Source of the DNA: Streptomyces misionensis
Lineage (GTDB): Bacteria > Actinomycetota > Actinomycetes > Streptomycetales > Streptomycetaceae
DNA: 64,000 nt
Direction: 5' to 3'
NCBI RefSeq assembly: GCF_007896895.1
Contig: NZ_VOGW01000013.1
Location: 52,877 to 116,876 of the forward strand
Within the stretch, counting starts at the first letter, position 1. The number at the start of each line of letters is the position of its first letter. Shown piece by piece: positions 17,978 to 27,279 of this stretch. Below the pieces are notes generated by a model that saw only the letters and a program-made list of their open reading frames with translations, made no database searches and was not told the DNA's origin. The position numbers and the translations under genes are program-made.

Positions 17978-18763
17978 ATGGACATCGAGGTAACCGGGCG
18001 GCGGGCCCTGGTGACCGGTGCCGGCGCCGGCATCGGCGCGGCCGTCGTTCGCGCCCTCGCCCGGCACGGTGCGAGGGTGGCTCTGTGCGCCCACGACGAG
18101 CGGGAACTGGCTGAACTCACGGAGGAGCTGCGCTCGACCGGTGCCGAAGTCCACCCGATCTGCGCCGACCTCTCCGACGCCGGTGCCGTCGCCTGCGTCG
18201 AGGCCGGCTGCCGGGCCACGCTCGGTGGCTGCGACATCCTCGTCAACAACGTGGGCATCGCCCCACTGCAGCCGTTCGAACAGGCGGGCCCGGACGACTG
18301 GGAGGCTCTCTTCCGTCTCAACCTCCTCGCGGCAGTCGCCCTGACCAGGGCTTTCCTGCCAGATATGCGGGCGCAGCAGTGGGGACGCATCGTGATGACC
18401 GGGAGCACGCTCGCCAAATATCCCACTGCGGCCCAGGTGCCCTACGCGGCGAGCAAGGCCGCACTCGCCGTAACCGCGAAGGCGCTGGCTCGCGAGTACG
18501 CGGCCGATGGGGTCCTGGTCAACTCGGTCATGCCCGGCCGCATCCGCACCTCGCTGTGGGAGCGGGCCGCGCGGGCCCGGGCGGGCGGCGCGGACAGTAC
18601 GGGCGAACTGGTCGCGGCACGCTCGCGCGACATCCCTCTGGGCCGGTTCGGCAGGCCGCAGGAGGTTGCGAACGTCGTCCTCTTCCTGGTGTCCGAACTC
18701 GCGAGCTATGTCAACGGGGTCGCGCTGGACGTCGACGGTGGGCTCGCGCCACACGTCTACTAG
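17978..18763 (+). CDS. short-chain dehydrogenase/reductase, cluster operon 1
   Basis: This 261-residue SDR has the NADP motif TGAGAGIG, the NNVG motif, a catalytic Ser in MTGSTLAKYP, and YAASK. The ATG at 17978 follows GGAGG; the open frame extends 60 bases upstream without a better site. It is the first gene of the plus-strand operon. It does not look like an ActIII-type ketoreductase, whose hallmark is TGATSGIGLEIA, so its ketone substrate is open. Confidence 0.85.
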   Translation: MDIEVTGRRALVTGAGAGIGAAVVRALARHGARVALCAHDERELAELTEELRSTGAEVHPICADLSDAGAVACVEAGCRATLGGCDILVNNVGIAPLQPFEQAGPDDWEALFRLNLLAAVALTRAFLPDMRAQQWGRIVMTGSTLAKYPTAAQVPYAASKAALAVTAKALAREYAADGVLVNSVMPGRIRTSLWERAARARAGGADSTGELVAARSRDIPLGRFGRPQEVANVVLFLVSELASYVNGVALDVDGGLAPHVY

Positions 18764-18889
18764 GGAGAACCCCCGCGACCCACGCCATGCTTTCTCGACC
18801 CTATAGAGGCTCTTGAGAAAGTCGTCCTAGTTTCGCTGACGAGCGCCCTCTGATGGTCTGGAAAGGGCGCCGGAAAGGCAGGGAGGAAC

Positions 18890-19723
18890 GTGATCCACAC
18901 ACTGATCTATCGCTTCTCGGATTCCGTGCCGGCCGGTCAGAAGGAACAGTTCTTCACCGAGCTGCGGGAATTGGCGCTGGAGTCCGGGCTGGTCGACGAC
19001 TTCGGCCATGCCACGCACCACTGGCTCCCGGTGGACGAGAGCGCCCGGGGCATGACGGCCACCGACATCGTGCAGTTCTCCTGCGCGGACCAGCAGAGTC
19101 TGGAGAAGTTCTCGCAACTGCCCCACGTCCACCAGTTCATCGCCCGCTGGCGTGCCGATGTCCCCTACGAGGCCGCGTACGCCAATCACGCGGAACTGCT
19201 CACCCGGCTTCCTGAGGCAGGATCTCGCATGCAACACACCGAACACACCGTGACCGTGTCCGCTCCCGCCGAGACCGTCTGGGACGTCCTGGTCGACGTG
19301 GAGGGCTACGCGCGCATCTTCCCACCCACCCAGGAGGTGACCGTCCTGGAGGAGTCCCCGCGCCACCAGATAGCCCGGCTCGTCGTCGACGTGAACGGCA
19401 CGGTCCAGTCCTGGGTGTCCCGGCGGGACATGGATCCCGGCCGCCGGGTGATCGCGTACCGCCAGCTCGAACACGCCCCGATGATGGGGCACATGGGCGG
19501 CGAGTGGAGGGCACTGCCCCTGGACGAGTCCACCACCCAGCTCGTGCTCACCCATGACTTCAAGCCGAGCGACCCGGTCGACGGAAAGGTCGCCGGGCGC
19601 TTCACCTACGCCGAGGCACGGGCGCACATCGAGGCCGCCGTGGAGCGCAACAGTGTGGCCGACCTTGACGCGGTCAAACGCGAGGCCGAGCGCCTGTACC
19701 GGCAGGCGGAGCAGGCCGCATGA
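18890..19723 (+). CDS. Dabb-SRPBCC fusion polyketide aromatase/cyclase
   Basis: This 277-residue protein has two domains. Residues 1-105 look like a dimeric alpha-beta barrel (Dabb/TcmI-like: IHTLIYRFSDSVP, then LPHVHQFIARWRADVPY). Residues 114-275 are an SRPBCC/START-type aromatase: VSAPAETVWDVLVDV, IFPPTQEV, VQSWVSRRDMDP, VERNSVADLDAVKREAE. The second part resembles one half of the didomain aromatases of aromatic PKS clusters. The GTG start lies behind GGGAGG. At residue 114 there is an ATG (19229) preceded by GAGGCAGGA, so the aromatase could also be made alone. The gene overlaps the next cyclase by 4 bases. It probably directs first-ring cyclisation and aromatisation. Confidence 0.85.
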   Translation: MIHTLIYRFSDSVPAGQKEQFFTELRELALESGLVDDFGHATHHWLPVDESARGMTATDIVQFSCADQQSLEKFSQLPHVHQFIARWRADVPYEAAYANHAELLTRLPEAGSRMQHTEHTVTVSAPAETVWDVLVDVEGYARIFPPTQEVTVLEESPRHQIARLVVDVNGTVQSWVSRRDMDPGRRVIAYRQLEHAPMMGHMGGEWRALPLDESTTQLVLTHDFKPSDPVDGKVAGRFTYAEARAHIEAAVERNSVADLDAVKREAERLYRQAEQAA

Positions 19724-20481
19724 CCCGGTTGTTCGACCTCAGCGTGCCCCTGGAGGACTCCCCGAGCGAGGCCACGCCGGTCAAGGTGGACCTCCTCGAC
19801 CACCGCACGGGCGCGGCTGTCCTGGGACTCGCCCCGGACGACTTCCCCGGCGGCATGGCGATCTCCAACGAGACGGTCACCCTCACCACGCACACCGGCA
19901 CCCACGTGGACGCCCCGCTCCACTACGGCCCCCACACCGGTGGCCGGCCGGCCAAAAGCGTCGACCAGGTTCCGCTGGACTGGTGCTACGGGCCCGGAGT
20001 CCGCCTCGACCTGCGGCACGTGCCGCCAGGTGACGCCATCACGCCCGGGCATCTGACCGCCGCCCTGGACGGCATCGGCCACGACCTCGTACCGGGCGAC
20101 ATCGTGCTGCTGTGGACCGGCGCCGCCGCCCTGTGGGGCACCGCCGAGTACCTCACGCGGTACCCCGGGCTGAGCGGGGAGGGCACCGCGTATCTGTGCG
20201 AGCGCGGCGTGCGGGTCATCGGCATCGACGCCTGGGGTCTGGACCGCCCGATGCACGCCATGATCGACGACTACCGCCGGACCCGGGACCCTTCCTGTCT
20301 GTGGCCCGCCCATGTCTACGGCCGTACCCGCGCCTATCTCCAGCTGGAGAAGCTGGCCGGGCTGGACGCCCTGCCCGCGGCCACGGGATTCACCGTCGCC
20401 TGTTTCCCCGTGCCGGTGACGGGCGCCGGAGCCGGCTGGTCGCGCGTGGTGGCCGTCCAACAGGAGCCGCGCGATGAATGA
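19720..20481 (+). CDS. metal-dependent polyketide cyclase (PF04199 type)
   Basis: This 253-residue protein of the kynurenine formamidase-like cyclase family has the metal-binding motif TLTTHTGTHVDAPLHYG and the later DAWGLDRPMHAMIDDY. Family members in anthracycline and tetracycline clusters (DpsY, OxyN type) close later rings. The ATG overlaps the aromatase stop as ATGA. It probably acts after the fused aromatase on the same chain. Confidence 0.85.
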   Translation: MTRLFDLSVPLEDSPSEATPVKVDLLDHRTGAAVLGLAPDDFPGGMAISNETVTLTTHTGTHVDAPLHYGPHTGGRPAKSVDQVPLDWCYGPGVRLDLRHVPPGDAITPGHLTAALDGIGHDLVPGDIVLLWTGAAALWGTAEYLTRYPGLSGEGTAYLCERGVRVIGIDAWGLDRPMHAMIDDYRRTRDPSCLWPAHVYGRTRAYLQLEKLAGLDALPAATGFTVACFPVPVTGAGAGWSRVVAVQQEPRDE

Positions 20482-20965
20482 GCCCGCCACGGAGTCGGCC
20501 GGAGCCACTCCGGCACCCGCCGATCTGGTCGGGGTGTGGCGGCTGGTCTCCTTCCACGATCTCGGTCCCGCCGGGGAACGCCGCGAGGGCCCGCTCGGGC
20601 CGGCACCGCGCGGTCTGCTCATCTACACCGCCGACGGTCACGTTTCGGTCAGCATGAGCCGTGCGCCGGACGCTCCGCGCGACGGCACCCGGTTCATGGG
20701 CTACGCCGGCACCTGGCAGCTCACCGGTCACCAGGTCGTGCACACCGTCGCCGTCACGCCCCGGGCCGGCTGGGCGGACACCCGGCAGGTGCGCGACCTG
20801 CAGCTCGCCGGAGACCGCCTGACACTGCACGGCACGGACACCGGGCCGCCGGTGCCCCAACGCCGCGTCCTGACCTGGCAGCGCGTACGACCGGTCCAGG
20901 CAGCGGCGTCGGTGAGCTTCACCGACCGGTCCCGTCACCACGAAAGGCTTTCGGCAGATGACTGA
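20474..20965 (+). CDS. lipocalin-like domain protein
   Basis: This 163-residue protein has a single lipocalin-like barrel: LVGVWRLVSF near the start, GLLIYTADGHVSVSMSR, and YAGTWQL. Such proteins occur as companions in polyketide clusters, where they may bind or help cyclise intermediates, but the activity is not known. It overlaps both neighbours by 8 bases, so it is tightly coupled in the operon. Confidence 0.75.
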   Translation: MNEPATESAGATPAPADLVGVWRLVSFHDLGPAGERREGPLGPAPRGLLIYTADGHVSVSMSRAPDAPRDGTRFMGYAGTWQLTGHQVVHTVAVTPRAGWADTRQVRDLQLAGDRLTLHGTDTGPPVPQRRVLTWQRVRPVQAAASVSFTDRSRHHERLSADD

Positions 20966-22121
20966 ACACATCCCGCCCGGGCCGTTCCGGTTCGGTGTCT
21001 TCCTCGCCCCCTTCCACCGCTGCGGGCAGAACCCGACACTGACCCTGGAACAAGATCTGTCCCTGATGGAGCACCTGGACGCACTCGGCTTCGACGAGGC
21101 GTGGATCGGGGAGCACCACTCGGGCGGCTGGGAGACCATCGGCTCTCCGGAGGTGTTCATCGCCTCCGCCGCCGCCCGGACCCGGCACCTGCGGTTCGGC
21201 ACGGGGGTGGTGTCCCTGCCGTACCACCACCCGCTGATGCTTGCCGAGCGCATGGTGCTCCTCGACCACCTCACCCGGGGACGGGCCATGCTCGGTGTCG
21301 GGCCGGGGGCCCTGCCATCGGACGCCCACATGATGGGCATCGAGGTCGCACGGCAACGGGACATGATGGCCGAGTCGCTCGAGGCGGTGATGGCCCTCCT
21401 GCGTGCCGAGGAACCCGTGACCCGCAAGACCGACTGGTTCCGGCTGCAAGACGCCCGATTGCAGCTGAGCCCCTACACCCGGCCGCACTTCGAGGTCGCC
21501 GTGGCCGCCATGGCCTCGCCCTCGGGGCCACGTGTCGCCGGACGGTTCGGCTGCGGCCTGCTGTCCACGGCAGGCACGCAGGCGGCCGGATTCGACGCGC
21601 TCGCCGGCCACTGGTCCATCGTGGAAAAGCGCGCATCCGAGTACGGCGCCCGGGTCGACCGGTCGACGTGGCGCATCGCCGGCCCGATGCATCTGGCAGA
21701 CAGCCGCGAGCAGGCGGTCGCCGAGGTCGCGTACGGACTGCCGGACTGGCTTGAGTACTTCGAAAAGGTGGCGACGCTGCCCCTGGCGCCCGGCGCCACC
21801 CACCCCGCCGAGATGGCGGAGGCGATCAATGCCTCCGGATACGGAGTCATCGGCACTCCGGACGACGCGATCACCCAGCTCGAACGGCTGTCGCGGCAAT
21901 CCGGCGGCTTCGGCTGCTATCTGCTGATGACGCACGACTGGGCGCCCCCCGGACCGACCCGCCGCTCCTATGACCTGTTCGCACGGTACGTCGCGCCGGG
22001 CGTACGCGGCGCGCTGGCCGCGCCGCGCGCCAGCCTGGAATGGGTGGCTGAGAACCGGCCCACGTTCATGGGGGACGCGGAGGCCGCCATGCGGGCCGCG
22101 ATGGGCGGCCGGGACCGGTGA
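20958..22121 (+). CDS. luciferase-like flavin monooxygenase (LLM class)
   Basis: This 387-residue protein of the bacterial luciferase-like family has LGFDEAWIGEHHSGGWE (with the conserved His pair), TGVVSLPYHHPLMLAERM, and a TIM-barrel pattern throughout. It would use reduced FMN from a reductase to insert oxygen, for example by epoxidation, hydroxylation or Baeyer-Villiger reaction. The flavin reductase at 27280 is the only reductase in the cluster and may serve it. Confidence 0.88.
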   Translation: MTEHIPPGPFRFGVFLAPFHRCGQNPTLTLEQDLSLMEHLDALGFDEAWIGEHHSGGWETIGSPEVFIASAAARTRHLRFGTGVVSLPYHHPLMLAERMVLLDHLTRGRAMLGVGPGALPSDAHMMGIEVARQRDMMAESLEAVMALLRAEEPVTRKTDWFRLQDARLQLSPYTRPHFEVAVAAMASPSGPRVAGRFGCGLLSTAGTQAAGFDALAGHWSIVEKRASEYGARVDRSTWRIAGPMHLADSREQAVAEVAYGLPDWLEYFEKVATLPLAPGATHPAEMAEAINASGYGVIGTPDDAITQLERLSRQSGGFGCYLLMTHDWAPPGPTRRSYDLFARYVAPGVRGALAAPRASLEWVAENRPTFMGDAEAAMRAAMGGRDR

Positions 22122-23287
22122 GCGGGGGAAGCGGGACGATGCTCGGCCACCACCTGCCCGTGGCCGGGCCGGCCGAGCAGGAGATACGGCGGGTCGCGGC
22201 CCTGGCCGCCGAACGCGCGCCGCAGGCCGACGAGCGGCGCAAGCTGTCGCAAGAGGTGGCGCACGCCCTGTGCCGGGCCGGGTTCGCACGGCACTTCGTA
22301 CCTCGCCGACACGGCGGTGCCGGTGGCTCGTTCGGGGCCCTGCTGCCCGCCCTGATCGACGTGGGACGAGGCTGCGCCTCGGCCGGCTGGTGCGGACTCA
22401 TCGTCGCCTCCTCGGGCCGGATCGGCGCGTACCTGCCCGAGCCGGCACGGCACGAGCTGTGGCGTGAGGGACCGGATACACCGCTCGCGACAGCACTGGC
22501 GCCGGCCGGAACGGCCGTACCGGCCGACGGCGGCTGGCGGCTCAGTGGTACCTGGGACTTCGTCAGCGCCGTCGACCACGCCGAGTGGGCTCTGCTGTGC
22601 ACACCGCTGCCCGGTCCGGACAGCGCGCCCGAACCGCATTTCTGCGCTCTTCCCCGCCAGGACTACTCGATCCGGGACACCTGGCACACCACGGGGATGC
22701 GCGGGACGGGCAGCAACACCGTCGTCGTACGGGACGCCCTTGTGCCTGCCCACCGGACCTTCCCGCAGCGCCGGCTGCTCACCGGTACCGGACCGTGCGC
22801 CGAGGGCGACGGGTACGACGTTCCGCTGCTCGCGGCGATGCCGCCGCTGTTCGCCGCGCCGGTACTCGGGGCCGGTTACGCGGCGCTCGACGCGTGGACA
22901 CAGCTCATGCGCCGCAAGAACACGCCCGGCGGGCCCATCTGGAGCAGCGAGAGCGCGCAGGCCACGCTGGTACGCGCGGCCGCGGGGCTGGAAGCGGCCC
23001 GGTCGGTCCTGCAGGACTGCTGCCGTACGGCGGATGCCCGGCCGGCGCCGAACCAGGCCGGGGCGCTGCGCAACGCCCGAGGGGCGGCCATGGCGGCCGA
23101 ACTCGTTCTCCGTACGGTGGACGACCTGTTCCGCGCCGGGGGCACCGCCGCACAGACACGGTCCAACCCGTTGCAGCGCGTGTGGCGGGACGTGCACGCA
23201 GCCACCCAGCACAATGTGCTTCGTTTTCAGTGGAGCAGCCGCCAACTGGCCGAACGGGTCTGGGAGAACGGCGAGCCGGTGGAGTAG
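22118..23287 (+). CDS. ActVA-ORF5-like FMNH2-dependent monooxygenase
   Basis: This 389-residue protein has an acyl-CoA dehydrogenase fold, as in group D two-component monooxygenases. Visible patterns are HFVPRRHGGAGGSFGALLP, SAGWCGLIVASS, GTWDFVSAVDHAEWALL and TWHTTGMRGTGSNTVVV. The catalytic base of true acyl-CoA dehydrogenases is not apparent. ActVA-ORF5 relatives hydroxylate aromatic polyketide rings with reduced flavin from an ActVB-type partner, here the product of 27280-27819 in the opposite operon. The GTG start overlaps the LLM stop as GTGA. It is the last gene of the plus-strand operon. Confidence 0.86.
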   Translation: MSGGSGTMLGHHLPVAGPAEQEIRRVAALAAERAPQADERRKLSQEVAHALCRAGFARHFVPRRHGGAGGSFGALLPALIDVGRGCASAGWCGLIVASSGRIGAYLPEPARHELWREGPDTPLATALAPAGTAVPADGGWRLSGTWDFVSAVDHAEWALLCTPLPGPDSAPEPHFCALPRQDYSIRDTWHTTGMRGTGSNTVVVRDALVPAHRTFPQRRLLTGTGPCAEGDGYDVPLLAAMPPLFAAPVLGAGYAALDAWTQLMRRKNTPGGPIWSSESAQATLVRAAAGLEAARSVLQDCCRTADARPAPNQAGALRNARGAAMAAELVLRTVDDLFRAGGTAAQTRSNPLQRVWRDVHAATQHNVLRFQWSSRQLAERVWENGEPVE

Positions 23288-23364
23288 ACGGCGGCGAGCG
23301 GGGCGGGGCGTGAACACCGGACGCGGTGGTGGGGCCCCGTCGCGCATGCTCCGGCGCGCGCCGG

Positions 23365-24174
23365 TCAGACGTGGTGAAGCCCCGGAGGCACGTAGTGAAG
23401 CTCCGGGTCCGCGGTGAGGATCAGCTGGTGCAGGCGGTACAGCTCGGGAGAGGGCTCCAGCCCCAGCTCATCGATGAAGGAACGGCGCAGGCGCTGGAAG
23501 ACTTCCAGCGCCTGCGAACGGCGCCCCGCGCGGTGCAGGGCCAGCATGAACTGTGCGTGTAAGTGCTCGTTGAGCGTGTGCGTCTCGGACAGCGCCGTGA
23601 GTTCGCTGAGCAGGGCGTGGTGCCGGCCCAGCCGCATGTCCATCTCGATGCGCAGTTCCAGCGCGGTGAGCCGAGCCTCCTCCAGGCGGCGTATCTCCAC
23701 CTCGAGCACCGGGCCGGCCGCGACATCCAGCAGTGGTTCGCCCGTCCACTGGCCGAGCGCGGCGCGCAGCCGCCGCGCGGCGGTGTCCCAGTCCTCCGCG
23801 GTGAACGCCGAACGTCCCTGCGCCACAAGAGCCGTGAACCGCTCCAGGTCGATGTCCGCGGAGTCGGTCATGAGGCCGTAGCCGTTCTCCTTGGTCGTCA
23901 GGATCTGTTTTGCGCCCTTCGGTGACGCGCCGTGCGCCACGAGGGCCTTCTGGATGAGTTTGCGCACCTGCAGGATGTAGGTCTGCAGCGCGGCGGTGGC
24001 GGTTTTCGGCTTGTCCTCTCCCCACAGTTCCTTCATCAGCGTGGCGGTGGACACGACTCTGTTGGCATTGAGCAGCAAGACGGCCAGCACCTGCTTGGGT
24101 TTGCGCGCGGCGGGAAGCACCGGGCGGTCGTGCATGCGAACGTCGAACGGACCAAGTATGCGAGCCTGGATCAC
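23365..24174 (-). CDS. SARP pathway activator with a TTA codon
   Basis: This 269-residue SARP has a winged helix (ARILGPFDVRMHDRPVLP, then ANRVVSTATLMKELWGEDKP) and a bacterial activator domain ending LGLEPSPELYRLHQLIL. The start chosen is the GTG at 24174 behind GAAGAGG; an ATG at 24225 and an upstream frame exist but lack good ribosome sites, and 270 residues is the usual SARP length. Leu205 is encoded by TTA (23560-23562), so translation probably needs the bldA tRNA. It is expected to activate both polyketide operons. Confidence 0.88.
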   Translation of the reverse strand: MIQARILGPFDVRMHDRPVLPAARKPKQVLAVLLLNANRVVSTATLMKELWGEDKPKTATAALQTYILQVRKLIQKALVAHGASPKGAKQILTTKENGYGLMTDSADIDLERFTALVAQGRSAFTAEDWDTAARRLRAALGQWTGEPLLDVAAGPVLEVEIRRLEEARLTALELRIEMDMRLGRHHALLSELTALSETHTLNEHLHAQFMLALHRAGRRSQALEVFQRLRRSFIDELGLEPSPELYRLHQLILTADPELHYVPPGLHHV

Positions 24175-24328
24175 GCGAAGAACCTCTTCGTCTCGTTCCT
24201 CGTACTCCGGCGTCGTGCAGAACATCGAGCCTAGGTACGTCCGCGTGCGACATCCATGGACGGGCAAGGAATTTACGGTTGTTTGCCCGTATTTGGTGTC
24301 ATTTTCAAGTCTTCGGCGGCAGACAGAG

Positions 24329-24361
24329 CGAGTGCCCACTCCGGAAAGGAGCAGGCACTCG
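24329..24361. terminator. hairpin after the ACP gene
   Basis: CGAGTGCC (24329-24336) pairs with GGCACTCG (24354-24361), with an inner CTCC/GGAG stem and a GGAAA loop. On the plus strand it is followed by GTTTTTC. It lies 46 bases past the ACP stop and upstream of the SARP promoter, so it separates the two minus-strand units; the T tract would also stop antisense transcription. Confidence 0.6.
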
Positions 24362-24406
24362 TTTTTCGGCCACACCCCCGACGAGCCGTCGGGTCCGTGC
24401 CGGGTG

Positions 24407-24667
24407 TCAGGAACCCGCCTGCGCGAGCGCGTGGTTGATGGCGTTCAGCAGCTCTCGCGGCGTCCGCCGCTCCATCAGCTCGTCCTCGTCCAACCGGCTG
24501 CCGAAGCGCCGGGTGAGCTGTGTGGCCGTCTCCATGATCGCCAGCGAGTCGTATCCCAGGTCGGTGAACGACGTGTCCAGCGTCTCCTCGCTCACCACCG
24601 CGATGCCGTCCTCACCGGCGGTCTCGCGCAGTACCTGACGCAGATCCTCAGTGGTCATACGGTCCAT
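24407..24667 (-). CDS. type II PKS acyl carrier protein
   Basis: This 86-residue ACP has its phosphopantetheine Ser at residue 41, in LGYDSLAIMETA. It shows the usual helix pattern, ending RTPRELLNAINHALAQ. The ATG at 24667 (MDRMTTEDL) follows AAGGAG by nine bases; the ATG six bases later is also possible. It carries the growing chain for the KS-alpha/CLF pair encoded upstream, the classic KS-CLF-ACP order. Confidence 0.92.
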   Translation of the reverse strand: MDRMTTEDLRQVLRETAGEDGIAVVSEETLDTSFTDLGYDSLAIMETATQLTRRFGSRLDEDELMERRTPRELLNAINHALAQAGS

Positions 24668-24735
24668 GAAAGGCAACTCCTTCACTCGTCCCGGGCACGG
24701 CCACCCGCCCCGGGGCCACCTGCGTTCCTCACAAC

Positions 24736-25977
24736 TCAGCCGTGCCGGCCGCGGACGTCTCCTGCGGACACCACCAGCGCGGAGTTGAAGCCGTGCCGGC
24801 CGCGGGCGAGCACCAGCGCATGGCGTACCGGCACCGCCCGGTTCTCGCGCACCACGTCGATTCCGTATTCCGCAGGCACCCGGGCGGTGTGCGCGGTGGC
24901 CGGTATCAGCCCGTCCCGGATGGTCAGCAGCGCACTCACCACGTCCACCGGCGGACCGCCGGCCGACAGTCGGCCCGTGAGCACCTTCGGCGCGGTCACA
25001 GGGACGCCTTCGGGTCCGAACACACCGCGGAGCGCCTCGGCCTCCTCCTGGTCGAGCTGCGGCACACCGACCGCGTCCGCGAACACCACGCCGATCTCTT
25101 GCGCCCCCACCTCCGCGTCCGACAGCGCGGCCTCGATCGCCCGGCGCAGCCCGCGAGGCCGGCCGGAGCCCCGCGGCGGATCGAAGGTGGACGCGTGCCC
25201 GGACACCACGCCGTGGACGCGCGACACTCCGCGCTCCAGCGCCGCGTCGGCGCGCTCCAGAACGAGGATCGCACCGCCCTCGCCCGGCACGTATCCGTGC
25301 GCCCGCTCGTCGAAGGGCAGATACGCCTCCTCCGGCTCGGTGGACGTGCTCACCCTGCCGCCCGAGACCTGGGACACCCAGCCCCACGGGTCCAAGGCCG
25401 AGTCCACCCCGCCGGTCGTGACCAGAGCCGTGCCCCGGCGGGCGCTGCGCAGCGCCTGCCCGATCGCGTCCAGTCCGCCGGCCTGTTCGGCGACCAGGGC
25501 CGCGCAAGGGCCGCGCATGCCGTGCCGGATGGAGATCTGACCGGTGTTGACGGCGTAGAACCAGGCGAAGGACTCGTAGACGCTGACGTGGTGCGGGCCT
25601 TTCGCCCACAGCTTGGCGAACTCGCGGTGGGTGAACTCGAATCCGCCGCAGGCCGTGGAGGTGACCACCCCCATCCCGTACTCGGGTAACGCCCCGGTGT
25701 CGACCGCGGCGTCCGACAGGGCCCGCTCCGCAGCGAACAGAGCCAGCCGGGTCATCCGGTCCGTCTGCGGCAGCAGCCTGCCGGGCAAGTGCTCCGACGC
25801 GTCGAACTGCCTGATGCGCCCGGCGAGCCGGCACGGATAGCGCGAGACGTCGAAGCCGTCGTGCTCGGCGACCGCGTTCTGCCCCGCCAGGCTTGCCCGC
25901 CAGAACGTCTCGGTGTCCAGGCCGGTGGGAGCGGCGACACCCATGCCGGTGACCAGGACCGGAGTTGCGCCGCTCAT
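24736..25977 (-). CDS. type II PKS chain-length factor (KS-beta)
   Basis: This 413-residue ketosynthase-like protein lacks the catalytic Cys: the aligned position is Gln165 in [11 protein letters not shown], the CLF hallmark. It begins [16 protein letters not shown]. The ATG at 25977 overlaps the KS-alpha stop as ATGA. CLF pairs with KS-alpha, generates the primer by decarboxylation and sets chain length. Codon 97 is TTA (25687-25689), unusual in a structural PKS gene and a second bldA checkpoint after the SARP. Confidence 0.93.
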   Translation of the reverse strand: MSGATPVLVTGMGVAAPTGLDTETFWRASLAGQNAVAEHDGFDVSRYPCRLAGRIRQFDASEHLPGRLLPQTDRMTRLALFAAERALSDAAVDTGALPEYGMGVVTSTACGGFEFTHREFAKLWAKGPHHVSVYESFAWFYAVNTGQISIRHGMRGPCAALVAEQAGGLDAIGQALRSARRGTALVTTGGVDSALDPWGWVSQVSGGRVSTSTEPEEAYLPFDERAHGYVPGEGGAILVLERADAALERGVSRVHGVVSGHASTFDPPRGSGRPRGLRRAIEAALSDAEVGAQEIGVVFADAVGVPQLDQEEAEALRGVFGPEGVPVTAPKVLTGRLSAGGPPVDVVSALLTIRDGLIPATAHTARVPAEYGIDVVRENRAVPVRHALVLARGRHGFNSALVVSAGDVRGRHG

Positions 25978-27242
25978 GCGCGTACCCCGCCCGGCCGGCG
26001 CAGCACCATCGCGCTCTGGAACCCGCCGAATCCGCTGCCGATGGTCAGCACGGTGCGCAGTGGCTGCTCCCGCGCGACGAGCGGCACGTAGTCCAGATCG
26101 CATTCGGGGTCCGGCTCGTGCAGATTGGCCGTCGGCGGGATCAGCCCGTGGTCCAGGGCGAGCGCGCACGCGGCGATCTCCAGGGAGCCGATCGCGCCGA
26201 GCGAATGGCCGACCATCGACTTGATGGAACTGACCGGCACACGGTCCGCGCGGGAGCCGAGGCTGCGCCGCACGGCCGCCGTCTCGTGCCGGTCGTTCTG
26301 CTTGGTCCCCGATCCGTGGGCGTTGACGTAGTCGACGTCGCCGGGATCGGTGCGGGACGCGCGGAGGGCGGCCTCGATGGCGGCGGCCATCTCGCGGCCG
26401 TCGGACCTCAGTCCGGTCATGTGGTACGCGTTGCAGCGCGTGGCGTACCCGGTGATCTCCGCGTAGACGCGGGCGCCCCGGGCCCGGGCGTGCTCGTACT
26501 CCTCCAGGACGAACATGGCCGCCCCTTCGGCCAGGACGAACCCGTTTCGGGTCCGGTCGAAGGGACGCGAGGCGTGCTCCGGGTCGTCGTTGCGGGGGGT
26601 CGTCGCCTTGATCGCGTCGAAGCAGGCGACGACGATCGGGGTGATCGGCGTGTCGGTCGCGCCGGCCAGCACGACGTCCACGGAACCGTCCTCGATGCGC
26701 TCGCAAGCGTGGCCGACGGCGTCGATGCCGGAGGTGCAGCCGTCGGACACCAGGGTGACCGGTCCCTCGGCACCGACCGCCCACGCCACCTCCGCCGGCA
26801 TGACCCCGGGCGTGAGGTAGTCGAACATGTGCGGAGACAGATAGGAGTCGTCGACCAGCCAGTTGCGGCCGGTGTCGGAGAGTACGACGTATTCCTGCTC
26901 GAGACTGGTCGCGGCGGCCACGGCGCTGCCGAGGGTCACCCCGATCCGGTGCGGTTCGAGCGCCGTCAGGTCGACGCCGCTGTCGTCGACGGCCTCCCGT
27001 GCGCAGACGACGGCGAATTGCGTGGCCCGGTCCATCCGCCGGACCTGCCTGGGGCTCAGGCCCTCCGCCAGTGGATCGAAGGCGCACTCGCCGGCGATCT
27101 GCGAGCGGTGGGGGGAGGGGTCGAAGAAGGAGATGCGGCGGGTCGCCGTGCGCCCGGAGCTGAGCAGGTCCCAGAACTCCTTCTGCCCGCAGCCGCCGGG
27201 TGCGCGTACGCCCATTCCTGTGATGACTACTCGCCTGGACAG
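25974..27242 (-). CDS. type II PKS ketosynthase alpha, CTG start
   Basis: This is the catalytic ketosynthase, 422 residues. The active Cys is in [10 protein letters not shown], and the two His are in [11 protein letters not shown] and [12 protein letters not shown]. The first ATG in frame (27215) lies inside the conserved VVITGMGV and has no ribosome site. The only workable start is the CTG at 27242, five bases after GGAGG, giving [12 protein letters not shown]. With that start the active Cys is residue 169, the number used for the actinorhodin enzyme. With CLF and ACP it builds the poly-beta-keto chain from malonyl units; no KSIII or acyltransferase gene is nearby, so an acetate starter is likely. 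Confidence 0.94.
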   Translation of the reverse strand: MSRRVVITGMGVRAPGGCGQKEFWDLLSSGRTATRRISFFDPSPHRSQIAGECAFDPLAEGLSPRQVRRMDRATQFAVVCAREAVDDSGVDLTALEPHRIGVTLGSAVAAATSLEQEYVVLSDTGRNWLVDDSYLSPHMFDYLTPGVMPAEVAWAVGAEGPVTLVSDGCTSGIDAVGHACERIEDGSVDVVLAGATDTPITPIVVACFDAIKATTPRNDDPEHASRPFDRTRNGFVLAEGAAMFVLEEYEHARARGARVYAEITGYATRCNAYHMTGLRSDGREMAAAIEAALRASRTDPGDVDYVNAHGSGTKQNDRHETAAVRRSLGSRADRVPVSSIKSMVGHSLGAIGSLEIAACALALDHGLIPPTANLHEPDPECDLDYVPLVAREQPLRTVLTIGSGFGGFQSAMVLRRPGGVRA

Positions 27243-27279
27243 GGCTACCTCCGAGAAAGTGTGTGGGTGGATTCCGAGG

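Noticed and set aside
24736..27087. 783-codon minus-strand frame
   Set aside because: The real CLF occupies only the last 413 codons; the upstream part is an out-of-frame reading of KS-alpha.
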